Below, piece after piece: positions 37,857-51,500 of a DNA stretch of 64,000 nt (position 1 is its first letter; every line of letters starts with the position of its first letter). The notes under the pieces are model-generated. The model made no database searches. It worked only from the letters and a program-made list of their open reading frames with translations, and was not told where the DNA came from. This DNA is from Lepidurus packardi (Eukaryota > Arthropoda > Branchiopoda > Notostraca > Triopsidae). The position numbers and the translations under genes are program-made. The stretch spans positions 7,564,001 through 7,628,000 of the forward strand of contig JAKZAN010000005.1 in the NCBI GenBank assembly GCA_023053545.1. Direction: 5' to 3'.

Positions 37857-38260
37857 GGCCACAGTGTACTTCAAGTAGTTGATCATTTTTTGTCAAAAGA
37901 TGGCACTGATGTCATACCATTTCTCATTACAATCTCATAAATTTTAAACAAGAAATGAAAAGAAACAGAAAGAGATAGTTGAAAATAACTTTTCTACATG
38001 TATCTTAATAAAATTCGCTTCATCTGCTGCTTAAGATTTCGATATATGATTTATTAAAAATTTTCCTAACTTGAACACTATAGAAAAAAATAGTGAAACC
38101 GATATTATAAATGAAAATCAGCAGGTAAAGCAGATTTATACATCCCATGCATTTCTGTCACAATGCAATTTCATTATATTGCACAGAAAATGCAAATTTT
38201 CGAATCAAAATTTGCCATGATGTAGCGCCATAAAGTACACAATGACTTTACACCATGGCC
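37857..38260 (+). mobile_element. 400-bp GGCCAC-terminal MITE, copy A
   Basis: The termini are inverted repeats: GGCCACAGTGTACTTCAA at 37,857 and, read on the minus strand from 38,260, GGCCATGGTGTAAAGTC. The AT-rich interior aligns along its whole length with the reverse complement of 62,191-62,589, for example TTGTCAAAAGATGGCACTGA, GAAACAGAAAGAGAT and TGTAGCGCCATAA. No coding capacity. No clear target-site duplication was seen, so the superfamily is not assigned. Confidence 0.82.
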
Positions 38261-39281
38261 TTACCGCCGTATAGGTGTGAATTTTGAACCGACTTAACAG
38301 TCAGGATTCAATTTCTAGTAACACGACACATGTCTAGTTTGACTAGTCCAGTACCTATCCTATGCGAAAGTGCTCCTCTCTGCTCGTCCCCATGGAATTG
38401 CTTCACTTGAAGTGTGGCGTATGCACGCATGACAATTACCAAGTTAGGACTGTATGTTATTGCGTACTTAAAGGAGCTAAATGAAACTTTTGTTCCAGGA
38501 TATATTGCACTGTGAATGGGTCATTCCACGGGTTTAAACGGGGCTTGACAAAAATAAGGTAGAGTGACTGCGGTGGGAGGATGGTTTATTGCTTAGGTAA
38601 CAAGCAAAGGGTATATAATTGGACGTAAATTGTTGGTCTGGTGTTTGCTGCTAGGCAGCTCTGGCATGTCTTCGCAAGTGTTGCGGAGTAAAATTTGCTG
38701 CAGTCAAGTTAAGCTATAGACATGCCCAAGGAATCACGGAATGCAATTAAGTGGCTAGGATAAGCTAAAAAGAGCCGCTTGACGCCAACAAAAAGAAAGA
38801 CTAATCAAATAAAATAAGCCTGAAATCCCTTATTTCCATGACGTCTTGACAAATTCCCCACGACACGGACTTTCTTTCAGCATCCTTCGTTGATAGGAGA
38901 CGAAAAAATGTCAATTTTCTTACCCTTTTTCTTTCCTTCCTAAAGTATTTTGTCCTAATCCCTCTGACGCAGGTTTTCCCAAAGCACAAAGTTCACTGCA
39001 TGTTCAAAACCAAGAAAAAAAAAAGGAAAATAAAGGAAAGCTATTTCGCAAGTTCTCGCTGGCGATTCCTGGTGGAGGTATTGTTGCACTACTGGAATAG
39101 ATAAATCGCAGCAAACTATTTGCACCTTTTTTTTATCGGTCTTCTCTCTCTCGAGATGGCGAACTGTCGAAGAGGCGTGGGGGCATTTCCCTCGAGGGGC
39201 AAAAGAAATACACAGCAAAAATACATGGCATTGTTGTCGTTTTTTTTTTTTAAAGAAAGTTCGTTTACTTACCACTGGTCC

Positions 39282-39568
39282 GGGCCGCCCATGCGCACGG
39301 CGCGATTGCAGCCCAGTAGAGGAAGTGCACTACTATGCAAGTAGGGATAGCTGGTGCAGTGATGGCGGTCATGTTTTATGCAGGGATTCGGTAAGGAGGC
39401 TGCAAATTGGCTACAATGGTGTACCGTACGTGAAGCCAGACCCAACAACAGCTGCAGCATCTGCGGGGATGTACGGAGCGTTCGGTGGTTGTTAGACTCA
39501 CTAAATACTGGATGCGCCGTAGACTTGTTTTTGAAAGTTAATGCCAGGAGGATGCTGGTGAGGGACAT
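39282..39568 (-). CDS. Candidate exon with strong splice donor
   Basis: On the minus strand an open frame reads LHSSALPLLGCNRAVRMGGP then DQ and meets GACCAGTG/GTAAGTAAAC, close to the ideal donor, at 39,281. The last 60 bases are CpG-rich, unlike the flanks. Upstream the frame has an ATG followed by LQLLLGLASRT, which could start a signal peptide (ATG near 39,460). The exit phase is 2, the same as the entry phase of the Ig exon at 2.8 kb, but the peptide lacks the V-set Trp/Cys pattern expected just upstream of it. This may be an exon of that or another gene, or chance. Confidence 0.2.
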
Positions 39569-42500
39569 TAATTAATGAACTAAAGGAGAGGAAAATGCCA
39601 TCCGGTCCCACAATAATTATTGTAGAGACACGTTGCTTAAATGGGCTATTGTTGTGGCTGGCGGAGCACCAAAAAAAGGGTGGGAACGATGCTCAGAAAA
39701 AGAAAAAGAAAGCTATTTCACCCCTTGCACTATTGTTTTGCCGGGCTTCTTTGTTCCATGGCTATTCGATCCAGCAAGTTCCATTCTTTGTAGCTGGGGT
39801 GCCGCAGCCAGAGTGAGGACCATCAGGGAAATCGTCGCGATCTGTTTGTGAAAGAAATCAGCAAGACACGGGGCGTTATAAACTTGCATGTTTAAAGTGA
39901 GGAAAGTTAGATTGGGTTGGAATAGGCGACCTGAGCGAAGTTGGCGGGTAGGGATATCGTGTACATGATGAAACGGAGGGAAATCCTTGATTGGCAATTA
40001 AAAGACATTCCAGACTTGTTAGTCTTGTGGGTATAATCAGGGTAAACCAGGGCCAGTGAGTATAGGATTGCGGTATATGTGTAAAGAGACCAACAGGCAA
40101 AGTATAAGAGCCGTGAGAGACACAGGGTCATCTTGTCTGAAGTTGAGACTCAATTTGCCTCTTGATGACGATCGTTTCGAGACGATTCATGTTTTGGGGG
40201 GTAAAGGGGTAAGAATTTCTACGCAGAATAGAAGAGAGTCTCTAGGGTCTTAATTAAGTTACAAGACTTCGGTGCCCAAAAGACCCCTGGTTCAAGTCGC
40301 ATCCGCTCCTAAACACATGCACTACAAGACGCGGTTCATCGAAAGGAGAAAAGGTTTCTGTTATGACACTCCTGAAAATCAATGTTTGGTTTCTCTCTGG
40401 CTCTCCGCCTGGTATATATGTATATATTTCTATTTCCGTCAAAATATTAATTCTTCCTAAGACCTCTTTGCCTCGTTATGTCCTGATTCCTTCGTAGCTT
40501 TCGATTCTTTCGTAGCACCAAGCTTGGTAACACCTTCATGTGACTATTTACTTGGAGCGTAAAGGTCAGAGAGACGCGACTAGATAATGCACTATATACC
40601 GAGAGAACCTGTTAAGTAATTTTCCTGGGTACCAAGAGAAACAGTTTAGCTGTCAAGGAACTAAACGATGTACATGCCCTCTACCTAAGCATTAGTTTTG
40701 CTCATACACAGTACACTAGAACCACGGAGCGTGCGTTAGTCGCATAACATTATATTCTGCCAAAGTTATGGGCACTGCTCTTTCCTTTAAAATTTACTAC
40801 TCCCAACTTTTAGTACGGAGGCTTTATTTTGGAAACAAAAACAAAAATTCCTTGCAAGCTATGGGCCCAATGGTCCATCCATTTCTTTACGACTGCTATT
40901 GCTGGACGTCGAACGTTTTCGGTTTGGAGCATTCAATTTCTTTAGCAACATTTCTGGTTAAATGCTAATAAATGGGCATCATTGTAAGAGAAAAATATCA
41001 ATATGATATAACCAGAGTAACTCTTATTCTTTGTACCAGAATAATCTAAGAAGAGCTCGGAACCCAAATCGTTGGGTATAAATAAAAGCCTGCAAGATTT
41101 TAATTGTTTATCTTCTCTCGACTATACCCCTCATTTTAATATGAGAAGCTTATGGTTCACAGTAAACTCTGCGTTTCTCGAGCTTGCTACAGTATTAATA
41201 CCAGCAGAGGGAAAGGCTTATAGTAAGATCACTTAATGTCTGCGCGTTGTAGTTTTAGGACATCCCACAAAAACTATACGGCTCATCACATGCATATATA
41301 GGCCTGCCTGGGAAAAGCTTTTGCTTGACTTTCTTATCCGCCGAAGCTGTTGCTAGCTCTGTTGAAAACATACCGAACGCCATGTCTTGAAGAGTATTAA
41401 GACGGGGCTAAAGTTTTCTACTGATTACATAAGAATCCAAATATGGACTAGCCTAATTTCAAAACAGTGCCTCCTTCCCTAATGAAAATGCGGTGCAGCA
41501 AAGCTGCTTTTCCGTCGCAATTAGGCTTTTCAACTTGTGGCCTCTTGTCGCTTTGAAAAGCCTCTTTTCAGATTGCGCTACTATCGTCCTAAACATTTTG
41601 TCTTCTCTTTTATTTCCCTTCCTTGACAATGTATCTCGGCTTATGTAGTTCCCAATCAGCAACCCTGGGACCTCCTAGAAACTTGGGACAATTTGATGAT
41701 TTGCCTACATGCCGTATATGTGCTTGAGGAAGGTTGGGAGCCAAATACGGAATCAATAGATGGAAGCAATTTACAAATATTTTTTTTATTTTTTTATTTT
41801 TTCCAAGCATGACCACCCGATGTGTCTGTCGTACTGGACATGGGGGAATACTAAGATCTCTTTTCTTGTCAAGGATCTGTTTAGAGAGAAAATAATGATT
41901 CGAACAAACTCACGTTCTCCGGCCCGGATCTTGATAAAAAAAAAGGCTAAAACAAACAGACATAAGAAACCCCAGAAAGTTCTTATTACTGACAGACGAA
42001 AATTCCTCGGAGAAATAATATATAACTATAGGACCAGCCCTGCAACCCCCGGTGGGCCTTTACCAGATGGTAGTAATATGATGGTATTAAGACACGGGAA
42101 AAGAAGAAATAAAAAAACTGTTCACCGTTCGATTTCAGCCTACTGATCAAATAGAACTATATACTACACAATGCATTTGCTGGACTAGACAACTCTACAG
42201 CTGGCAGACCAAGACACAGACAATCTCTTATCATTACGACCACTTTTGACCCATAGAACGTGACAAACGTACCTAAGACTTAGTCTTTTCTTGGGCTTCC
42301 TAACGTCCTAAGTATCCTTTTTTTCACCTTTGTATCTTGAGCCTGCAATAGTGTTATCTTATTCGGAAGGCCAATTAAAGATTGTCGGCGAGCGGGAAAA
42401 AGGAAAAGAAATGGGGAATAGGACCAGCAGGCTAATTGGCTGAGATAGACGCGCTCCACTTGAGGAGTTCCTGTCATTGAAAAGCGGATTCCCGGGTACC

Positions 42501-42935
42501 CAAAATGCTAATATAATATACCTTGCGTCCCTCAAAGCTTACATCAGCGGAAAATAACAGCGACGGTGATGAGACAGCGTATAGTTGGCTACTCAGCTAC
42601 GCTGCTCATACACCACATCGGGTAGCATAAGATTCCTAAACTCCGTCATGGTTTGACAGTTCACACATGCAAATGACAAGAAAGTAAAAGGGTAATTTCG
42701 CATTTGATGGACACCAGACTAGGAGGAGAGCGATTTTGTCGAATAGCACTATTACTTTTAATACCTTTTCGAAAGCTGACGAAAACGAAACCCTATAGAT
42801 TATTGGATTGCTATAGGTGGGACCTTTCTTTCCTTCCCTATATCCGGTTGACACATGCACTGGGTTTCTTTCCTCGAGTAAGTTTTCCTCGAAAATTCTT
42901 TTTTGTTTTGTTTTTTAACGGAGATACAAAGAAAA

Positions 42936-42969
42936 TGAGAGTGGAACACGCATTGAGAGTGGAACACGC
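42936..42969. repeat. 16-bp tandem duplication
   Basis: TGAGAGTGGAACACGC occurs twice, starting at 42,936 and 42,954. Confidence 0.9.
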
Positions 42970-45507
42970 GTGTAAATTTTCTAAAGCTCTTTGGGTCTTT
43001 GTCTCACGATTCGTGAAGGCATGAAATGAACATGGTCAATGTCGGAACTGAGATACGGCGTATAAACAAATGCGAGCTTACGTGACTTTAATAAATCTTA
43101 AAGGATCCAAGAGTCTGTCCAGGAAGTAAAACGTTGCATTATTTACCTTGGCATCAATCGGATGCTTAAACACTCATCTATTCGCGGTTCAAGTTTTCTT
43201 GGGGCTGGTTCGTAGTCGTGACCTTTGAACATTAATTCCCATTCTTTTTTTTTTCTTTCCTGCCTTTTGGCGTAATTAATTAGTCTTTACATGTGTGCGT
43301 CACAGAAAGTTAACATAAGGCTGCAAGGCTTATGGCTTACACATTATAGTTGCACCCCAAAGTAAATGAAAGCCAGATTTCTTGTTCCATTGGCATTACC
43401 AGAGTCCCTTTAGCGTAGTTAGAGCCGCGAAGAAAAGGTAAAAAGTAGAACAATACAAGCGAAATAGCAAGCGCTCCTTTCGGCGTTCTCTAAGTGTTTA
43501 ATTGAATGGGTCCGGGAACGGCACACGAAATGAGTGGTCTTATGGCTCAATGCTAGACAACGCTTTTGTTTACGGAGGCCGACTTTGTTGGTCTCGTATA
43601 CTTGATGCCCACGCTTGGTGTTGGTAAACAAAGCGATCGCAGGTGCAGCTTTTTACTTTTCCTTAATTTGAGCAAAAATAGGTCCTATACCACTCCTCCC
43701 ACACACACACTTGATGATGATAAACGAAGCTAAATGCGTCAACTATGTACCGTTCCGAATTTCGTTTTGGGATGTAAGTTTTCTCCAGAAAACGCACGTC
43801 CACTGTCAAATACAACACGCTTACGCACAGGAGAAAACAACTAACTGCGAATGAATTGAGTGAAAAACGTTCGGCGAACAAGCTGGAAGCTTTTTCCTTT
43901 CACACGCTCCAGTCAGTTGAAAATAAAAACCGGTCTTGTAAATTATACGGAATGTCGTTTAGTCCAGTGATCAAGAGTTGACGCAATTAAAGCGACCAAC
44001 CGCACTTCCTTCCGCTTTCAATTTTCGGTATCATTCTAAAGATCAAGTTTAGTTTGCAAATGAAGCACTTGGAAATAAACGGTTTAGCGTTCACTATAGT
44101 TGAACTGGTTTACGTTTCTGGTTTTGGTCGCCAAGAAAAAAGTGTTGTCACTGTTTACCGCGAGTCTTTCGAGTTGAAGGACACGTTTCTGCTTGGTACG
44201 AAGTTTGCGAACAGTCTGGCAAGTCTCGCTGTTCCACCGCCAATACTACTTGTGCTCTGGGACTACATTGCTGCAGCAATCCCGCGCAAGACCTGCGCTT
44301 TCATGGCTTCTGTTCATGGCTATTTACACGGAAAAGACTATTTTCTTCAGCAATTGTTGTGCTTCCATCAGGTAGCCGTAAGGATCTATGCGTGAATTTT
44401 AAATGTTCCATACAATACTTTCGAGTACAATACTTTCACACTTGTACATAACGGTGGACTAGAATTAACAGGGATTAGCTATGGGAAACTGTCACTGGAA
44501 AAATGTAAACCCTAGCATCTTTCAGGGTTGTTGTTTTAAGGCTTCGGAAGACTCGTGTTGCAATGATGAAGTATTTGAGATTTATTAAAACCGAGCTGCA
44601 AATGAGCCTAAGCTATAGCGCCAAAGCAATAAGCTGCAGGTTCTATACTTGGGTTATAAATGAAGATAAATAGGTGATGTGTTTGTTAGGCTTGATTTCT
44701 AATGCCGCGGTCTACAGCGGTGGAGGCACTTTTGTTCACGAAAAAAGAAAATGAGTGAATTACGCAACGTGCAAAGGGGTATTACTTTGTTTGAGGAGTG
44801 TTCTTTTGGGAATAACTATATACATTTCAGGAGATTGTGTGTATAAACTCTTTCGTGGACTATGTAATAAGCCCTATGCAAAAGAGAGAGAGAGTAAGGG
44901 TGTGATACCGTTTGAGTGCCACCTGTAGTATTTCTCTTCTATAAACGCCTCATCGATCAATGACACGTTTTTATAATACTTAGTTATTTTCCCATTCAAC
45001 ATACGTTGTGGTTGCACGAATTCTAGGTAAATGTACTTCCAAGATCTTACTTAAAAAGAACTCTGTTTACATAAGATACTATCTAATTTTACAAATAGTT
45101 ATTTTATAGCGTTCATATAGTTTTTTATGCCCTGCTCTTTGGTGCCATTACTATCGGATGACTTCAGATTTTTCCATAATAAATTACTTTATCACCTTCC
45201 AATTTTTTTGTTAATCGCTCGATAAAAGTGTCAATTGGTATTCATGTTTTGCGCCCTTGCTTCTCAACACAGTTATTCGTTTACTTTCTTTTTATTTATT
45301 TACAAAAAGCAACTACTGGTCTATCGATGTCTTGATTTGGCCCTCGGCCGAATTTTTTTTTTTAAATATAGTTACGATTTTTATAAACTTCCTTAACTCC
45401 TTTCCCAGAAGCGAACGTGGGCCCAAGAAACCCATTAGGTTAGAAAACTTCTAGGTGAAAGAATTCTAATCCTTATAGCTTTAGGAAAAGTATAAAAGTT
45501 CAAGTTA

Positions 45508-45559
45508 CGGACCAACAAACTTTAAAAAAAAAAAAAAAAAAAAAAAAAACTTTGGTCCG
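45508..45559. repeat. A26 homopolymer inside an 8-bp inverted repeat
   Basis: CGGACCAA (45,508-45,515) and TTGGTCCG (45,552-45,559) flank a run of 26 A (45,524-45,549). AACTTT also occurs on both sides of the run. Confidence 0.88.
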
Positions 45560-48500
45560 AGTCCATACGAACGGTCTGGTTTCGCAATAGGTCATTCAGT
45601 TCCTTTTCCTTTAGTAAAAACTTACCAATTTTGGTGCACACAGATCAAAAACATTATCTAAAAAATTATTATTCGGTCTCTGTGACCTCCAACTTGGTAT
45701 ACTTTATCCATTTGGAGTATCTTAATTGTATACTATCGTTAAAATTGAAAGCACTCGCCAAAGTTTTAAGTTTTCTCTTATTGTAATTAATAAATTCAAA
45801 CTATTCACTCATATTATGCAACTTTCCTTCGGATTTTCGTCATTTTCCAACACGCAGTGAAGAGTTCAGCCAGTCAATTTCCGAGTTCCCGTAAACGAGC
45901 ATTGTGCATCGTATTCCGACAATTGCCGGCCCAAGTTATCCGTATTCATGAATGCCTCTTGCCATGCTGTGCCGTGCGGAGCATAGCGTAACAAATTAAC
46001 ACATTCAATGTGTCACTGTTACTTGTCACGACTCAGCGAACTGTGCGACTTCCTTGCGTGAAGCGGTTTGACTTGTCTTGTCTTCTTTTTTTGCTGTAAA
46101 ATCCATATTTTGTGAGGACAAGTTATATTCCACAAACCTGCATTGAGTGTTTGAACGCGTTTTTGTTTTGAAATTTCATTTGCGCGGAGCAATAAGGAAA
46201 ATTAACGGGGCAGAGATGGATTTGAAGGTAGCAGAGAAACCGAGGCGCGTGTGAAGTTGAAATATGTACATGTCGGCAAGAAAATGGGGAGTGTCGTACT
46301 TAGGAAGTTGTCATTTGTCAACAACTTTAACACGCCCATAAATAGTTGACTACCCAGCTTTTTTATTTGGGATGAGGAAAGTCTTGCAGCTAGCGACAAA
46401 ATGTGTCAGCAACCCCTAAAGTATGGAAGGGGGGTCTCTTGTTCTAACCAGAAGAATAAAATAAATGGAAAAAGTCGCTAACAAAGGTACGGTGTCAAAT
46501 GTACGACAAATACATGGCATGTGCAGTCTTGCATGGTAAATTATTTATAGAATTCCAGGAAGCAAATATCATCACAGCTTTCGCAAACTAAGTTTGCCAT
46601 TGGCAACTGGACACTCCCACATTTCGTGATCCACTTCATATGAATTGTTGCTTTAATTCCTACGTGTAAAGCTCCTGGGGTGGTTCCTAGAAGGACATGC
46701 ATCTTTCACAGGGCAATGAACCGTAATCCCGCACGAAAAATAATAAATGAAATGCAAGAAAACTGTTAGAAAATGGGAACCTTTTTTCTTTTATTTCTCG
46801 GTTTTTATTTTCGGCGCAGCCTTAATATCCCAAGAATCTGGGGAAAGTGCCCTGGAAATTAGGTTTAAACTTACGGACTTTAATACTGTCTGAGCTTAAT
46901 AAAAAAAACTGTATGATGCATTCCTTCTTTTGCTAAGACGTCGCGAGGATTTCCCAGAAAAACCGCACATTCAAGTGCTTCGTGTAGATGTAAGAGTAGA
47001 CATTGCAGTGTTCCGAGCACCAAAGGCACTGAGGCGCAGATAACGAGTATACTTTGATACGGACTTTGCTGAGTGAAGCGAGAACGCGTATTCTTCCCGT
47101 TTACGCCGTATGCGTTTTCATAGAAGTGATCTTTTACACTTTGCTCCTTGTCCCTAACCACCCCTTCCCTCTCTCTCATCATTAATGACCTGAAACAATT
47201 TATCCAAGGTCCGAAGGTTGAAGCTACAACATTTTTCACGCTGTTATAGTCATAAGGTTTATGTTCCTAGGGTTACCTCTTATTTTTTTAACATAAAAAT
47301 AATGCCCAACGGAATCGAAACGGGAAAGAAAGATCAACCCCGAGACACAAAACAAGGATAGATTTCCCTTGCCATATATCATGGTCCTTTTACTTTATAT
47401 TTACACTATACACTGGGTTGTATACTTATTTTTTCCTTTCGTTGACCCAAGATGCCCAACAGGAAATGCTGTTTTCGTTAGGTGAAGCGAAATTGAGTCT
47501 GACTGATGATGTAGTTAATGGACATTTACCCTCCAATTCACCTTAGGTGGCGTATGTGAGCGTTGACTTTCCTCCTGTGGCAAGCAAGCAGCACTCCCCG
47601 CGTTACTTGTTATGAGCGCTCTGGCAACGCGGTCCGGGGCTCTGGATTTTAAAGTTGAAAACCCATAAATGAAACTCCCATTAAGGGCAGTTAAGGGGTT
47701 CAAAGAGACGCTTATACAGAAAGAAGGATCCGGGATCCGGTAAACTTGACTACTCCTACTCTTCCCCAGTTTTCGGGTCTCGGGCAAATGGTACATGGCT
47801 GACATACCCCTAGGGAATCAATACCTGCAATACCAAGACTATGTCCGTTACGAAACCTCAATTGACTTTCACGATAAGATTAATTTCTGCAATCCGACAG
47901 ACATAAAAACCAATTCGCAATAACTTGTTTGGTGTCTTTCAAAACTTGACCGTATATATCACAGTTATGATCAAAAGTTATGAGTTGCAGTGATTCATTT
48001 TGACATGAAAAGGTTCAGTGTCAGCATGGAATAGTTAAGTGCAGCTGATTCCCTTGTAATTATTTCTTACTCCCTGCATGATTGTTTTCAGGAGGGTGTC
48101 GTACATAGCATCGTTTTGCGGTCATTGCGTGAAGTTTGACAAACCGTTGATTCTGCAGCACGCCAATACCGTAACTCATTTGGTCTTTGAGTTTTGGAAT
48201 AACACATTGCGAATTCATCGTATCACTACCATTTGACCCCCTCTTTCATAGTAGAAATTCAGTGTAGTGTAGTTAAATGAAACCAGCAGAATAACTACTG
48301 GACAATTGTTTTATGTACGTACCCGCATATTTATACCACGTTAAATTTTCTTACATCAATCCAAGCTCATTCTAGTGACACTAGATTCTTTGAATGATAT
48401 TGCCCCGTCTAATAATGGTAAAGAAATTTTCTCGCTAATATGGCAACCAACTCTTAAGTTAGGCTGTGAAAAGCACCTGCTTTTCATAAGTTGCGAATCT

Positions 48501-51500
48501 CTTCCAAGGAATTCCAAAAAATGACATTGGTTTCCAAACGGGCACCGCCCAGTGTACCAAGACGATGCTGTCATGTCAAGGCTAGAAACTAGTTTGTCAT
48601 TTTTTGCAATCTGGCACTTGACCAGTGACTAAATATGTACATCCGAGTTCCGCATGGTAAACTTGAAGCTCTCCGAAGATTATTGTTAAAGAATACATAA
48701 AAGCTCTACAGTGTGTCGCAAAAGACGGTCAGAAATGGCGGCAGTAATTTGTAAGCATCTGCTCAATACTCTCTTAACCCTTGGAAACAGCACGTTGTAT
48801 AGCTAATGAAAACTGCTTAGCGCCGAGCATCATCTTACCTGGGAAAACATTTTATATTTTGAGGGAAACATGAAACGTGTAGGGACAAAATCTTCGAAGA
48901 CCCTTGTTATTTGGGATTCATTGGTAGTTTTAGCACAGAACTGTAGGTAGGGCTCAGCAACTCTCTGTATACTAACATTGCTAATATAATTCGGCATCGC
49001 CACCTAACGGTTGTGTACACAACTAAAAATGGGAAAACTTGCCACGGAAAACGGAATTTTGATTGTGATCACAAGTTAGGATTTGATTTACAAAATCTGT
49101 CGCTTTACTTTTTTTCGTGATCCCAAAAATTAAATATCCTCGACTGTGTAACCCTAGGCTGAGTAAGAACAACGTTTGAACCTCGTGCGATTGGCTGTGG
49201 AAGAATATAATGTTTGTCACAGGGGATTTGAAGATCTACGATCGCAACCATACTTACAGGCGTCCTTTAATGGGTGTTTTCGGGTACGCATGGATAAAAC
49301 TAAAAGTAATAGATACTTTGCATATTCCTTGTAGATTCTTTCTGCTAAAAATATAACATGGCCCTACGAAGCAACTCATTCCTCTCGCACACAACAAGAA
49401 CATGGCTCGATTTTCTAGGAGGCTAATAGCTTGGCATTTGAACTGAAGTGTCCCCAAAGGACTGGACTTTCAGGTTTTTTGCTTCTTTTCTCATTGAGTA
49501 AGGGATCTTGAGATAACGGTTTAGCAGGCACTATATAAGGAGTCGTGATAAAATATGGTTTGTGGTTTCATCTTTCCGTGCATTGCAAATTTAACGTCGA
49601 GTATTGCTTTCTCAAGAGTTACATCGAGAACGAATGCGAACCTTTATGGAGCTAAGGTTTTCCACTTCTATGACGCTAGTAATGCTTTTTCCTATTCGCA
49701 GAGTTGAAAGACTCGATGTAACTCACCGACCCATTTCCTCACACTGTAAAAAGTCTTGTAAGTTTATACTAAATTCATGTGATTTTTGTTTCGATTTATT
49801 AATTGCAACTCTGTTTGTTACATATTTCAATGGCAATTTAACACACATTTCGGAATGATCATAACATCCAAATTTCGTTTTTGTATGGCTAATTTCAATC
49901 TTCATTGGAATTGCCAAAGTACATTCCAGGTACCTGAAATTGCTTGCCGTGTAGCGCTATGTATTTTATTTTTATCGAACGGGATTTGATGATTAGTGCT
50001 GAGGGTGATGGCAAGAGGCGTTGTAGAGGTTTCTAAGGGAAGTTCAGTTCTCTTAATTACTCCACTTGGAGCCCGGATAAGCTTGTTGTGTAAGGTTCTG
50101 TCGTGAAGATACCGGTTTTCATATTAGTTTTCTGATGTCTGATGAGGCATCCGCAGCTCATCGATCAATTTTTCTTACAAGAGATGTTGACCATCAAGGA
50201 TCGAGGGACGTGTAGACTGATTAGCCTCCAATTTTCTTCCATCTGGCGTTCCCTTCATTCCGATTGTTTCTTCGACTCCTTCCAAAGACAATAACTTGAG
50301 ATTTGACCCAAGTTATGGTAGTAGTGGGGCTGCATCTTCAATCAATCAGAAACAAAAGACTCGAAACCTGAGGATAATAGCCATTCGACGTCTCTTTCCA
50401 TGCGTTAGTCTTGTAATTGTTAGGATAAATAGACTGACGTTTTATTCCAAAGAGAACAGTTTGGTATAAAAGAGAAGAGTTGTTCGTTCTTACGAAAAAT
50501 CCAAGTTGCTGGTTTCTTCGTACTTTATTTAATAATCTACTTCGGTTTGCTGTGGATGCTATGCATTGAGTTTCGAACATAAGTTCTGGGAGAGGTGTAG
50601 TGAATAGGAGAAAAAGTTAACTTATTGACAAAAAAATAGTACCATCATACTGCGTTTCATCTTTTCTTTCCTGTATTATACGACTTGCATGGAACTTTTT
50701 TGGATCTCTCACCCTCTCACTCAAAGTTTGATTAAGCTTCGTATGGTGTGCACAGCTCCACGCGATTTGTCTGTGCCAGTTCAATAGCTATATTTTTGCT
50801 AAGTTTCTAACAATCGGTTTGATATATTAACTGTGGCGTTGACTAGCGACAGAAAGCGCTTGGGAGAAGGCCTCAGAAGACGCTCTTGATGGCTATAATA
50901 TGGGAGGACGTACTCGTCGACACACCCGCATATTATGTAAGCAGCCTCGTTTCTCATTGTTTTTACGGTGGAACTCGTCAAGTTAAACAAAGACGGTACT
51001 TTACTCCGCAATTAGAGTCTTGGTTGGCGCATGGTTTCCCTCTGTCTCTCCTCTCCTCTCTTTCTCTCCGAAGTGTGGTTTAACGTGTCCTTGCCTCATC
51101 GTATCAACTTCAGTCTGGTGCCCTTTTGAGATAGTCCTATTATAGATGATGCCAAAGACGAAGGTTTATGGCCGAGCCTAGCTGCGCCTAGATGAGATTA
51201 AAAGTGTGCAAAATTTCTCCATTTCGGTCTCAGTGAGCAAAAGAATAAATGAGGAACAATAAAGAGATCAATTGAGTCGTGTAAAACATATCAAATTGCT
51301 ACGTCAAGAGCATATATCCCGAAGCTGGTGATGCTCTCCGCTGCTGCAGCTAACTTGTTTCAGAATGGGGCGAATAATAATATTAGCTTCCATATTGCTC
51401 CTAGCGTCAGTGTATAAATGGCCCACGGTAAGTCGGAATGCACTTTGGGAGGCAATTCGACGACACACCCAACAGCAAGCAGCAAGTTCCTCATTGCCCT

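Noticed and set aside
40261-40310. GGTTCAAGTCGC, like a tRNA B box
   Set aside because: No matching A box or cloverleaf stems are found upstream.
44054-44395. Plus-strand 113-codon frame
   Set aside because: No recognisable motif or splice context; its length is not exceptional for this base composition.
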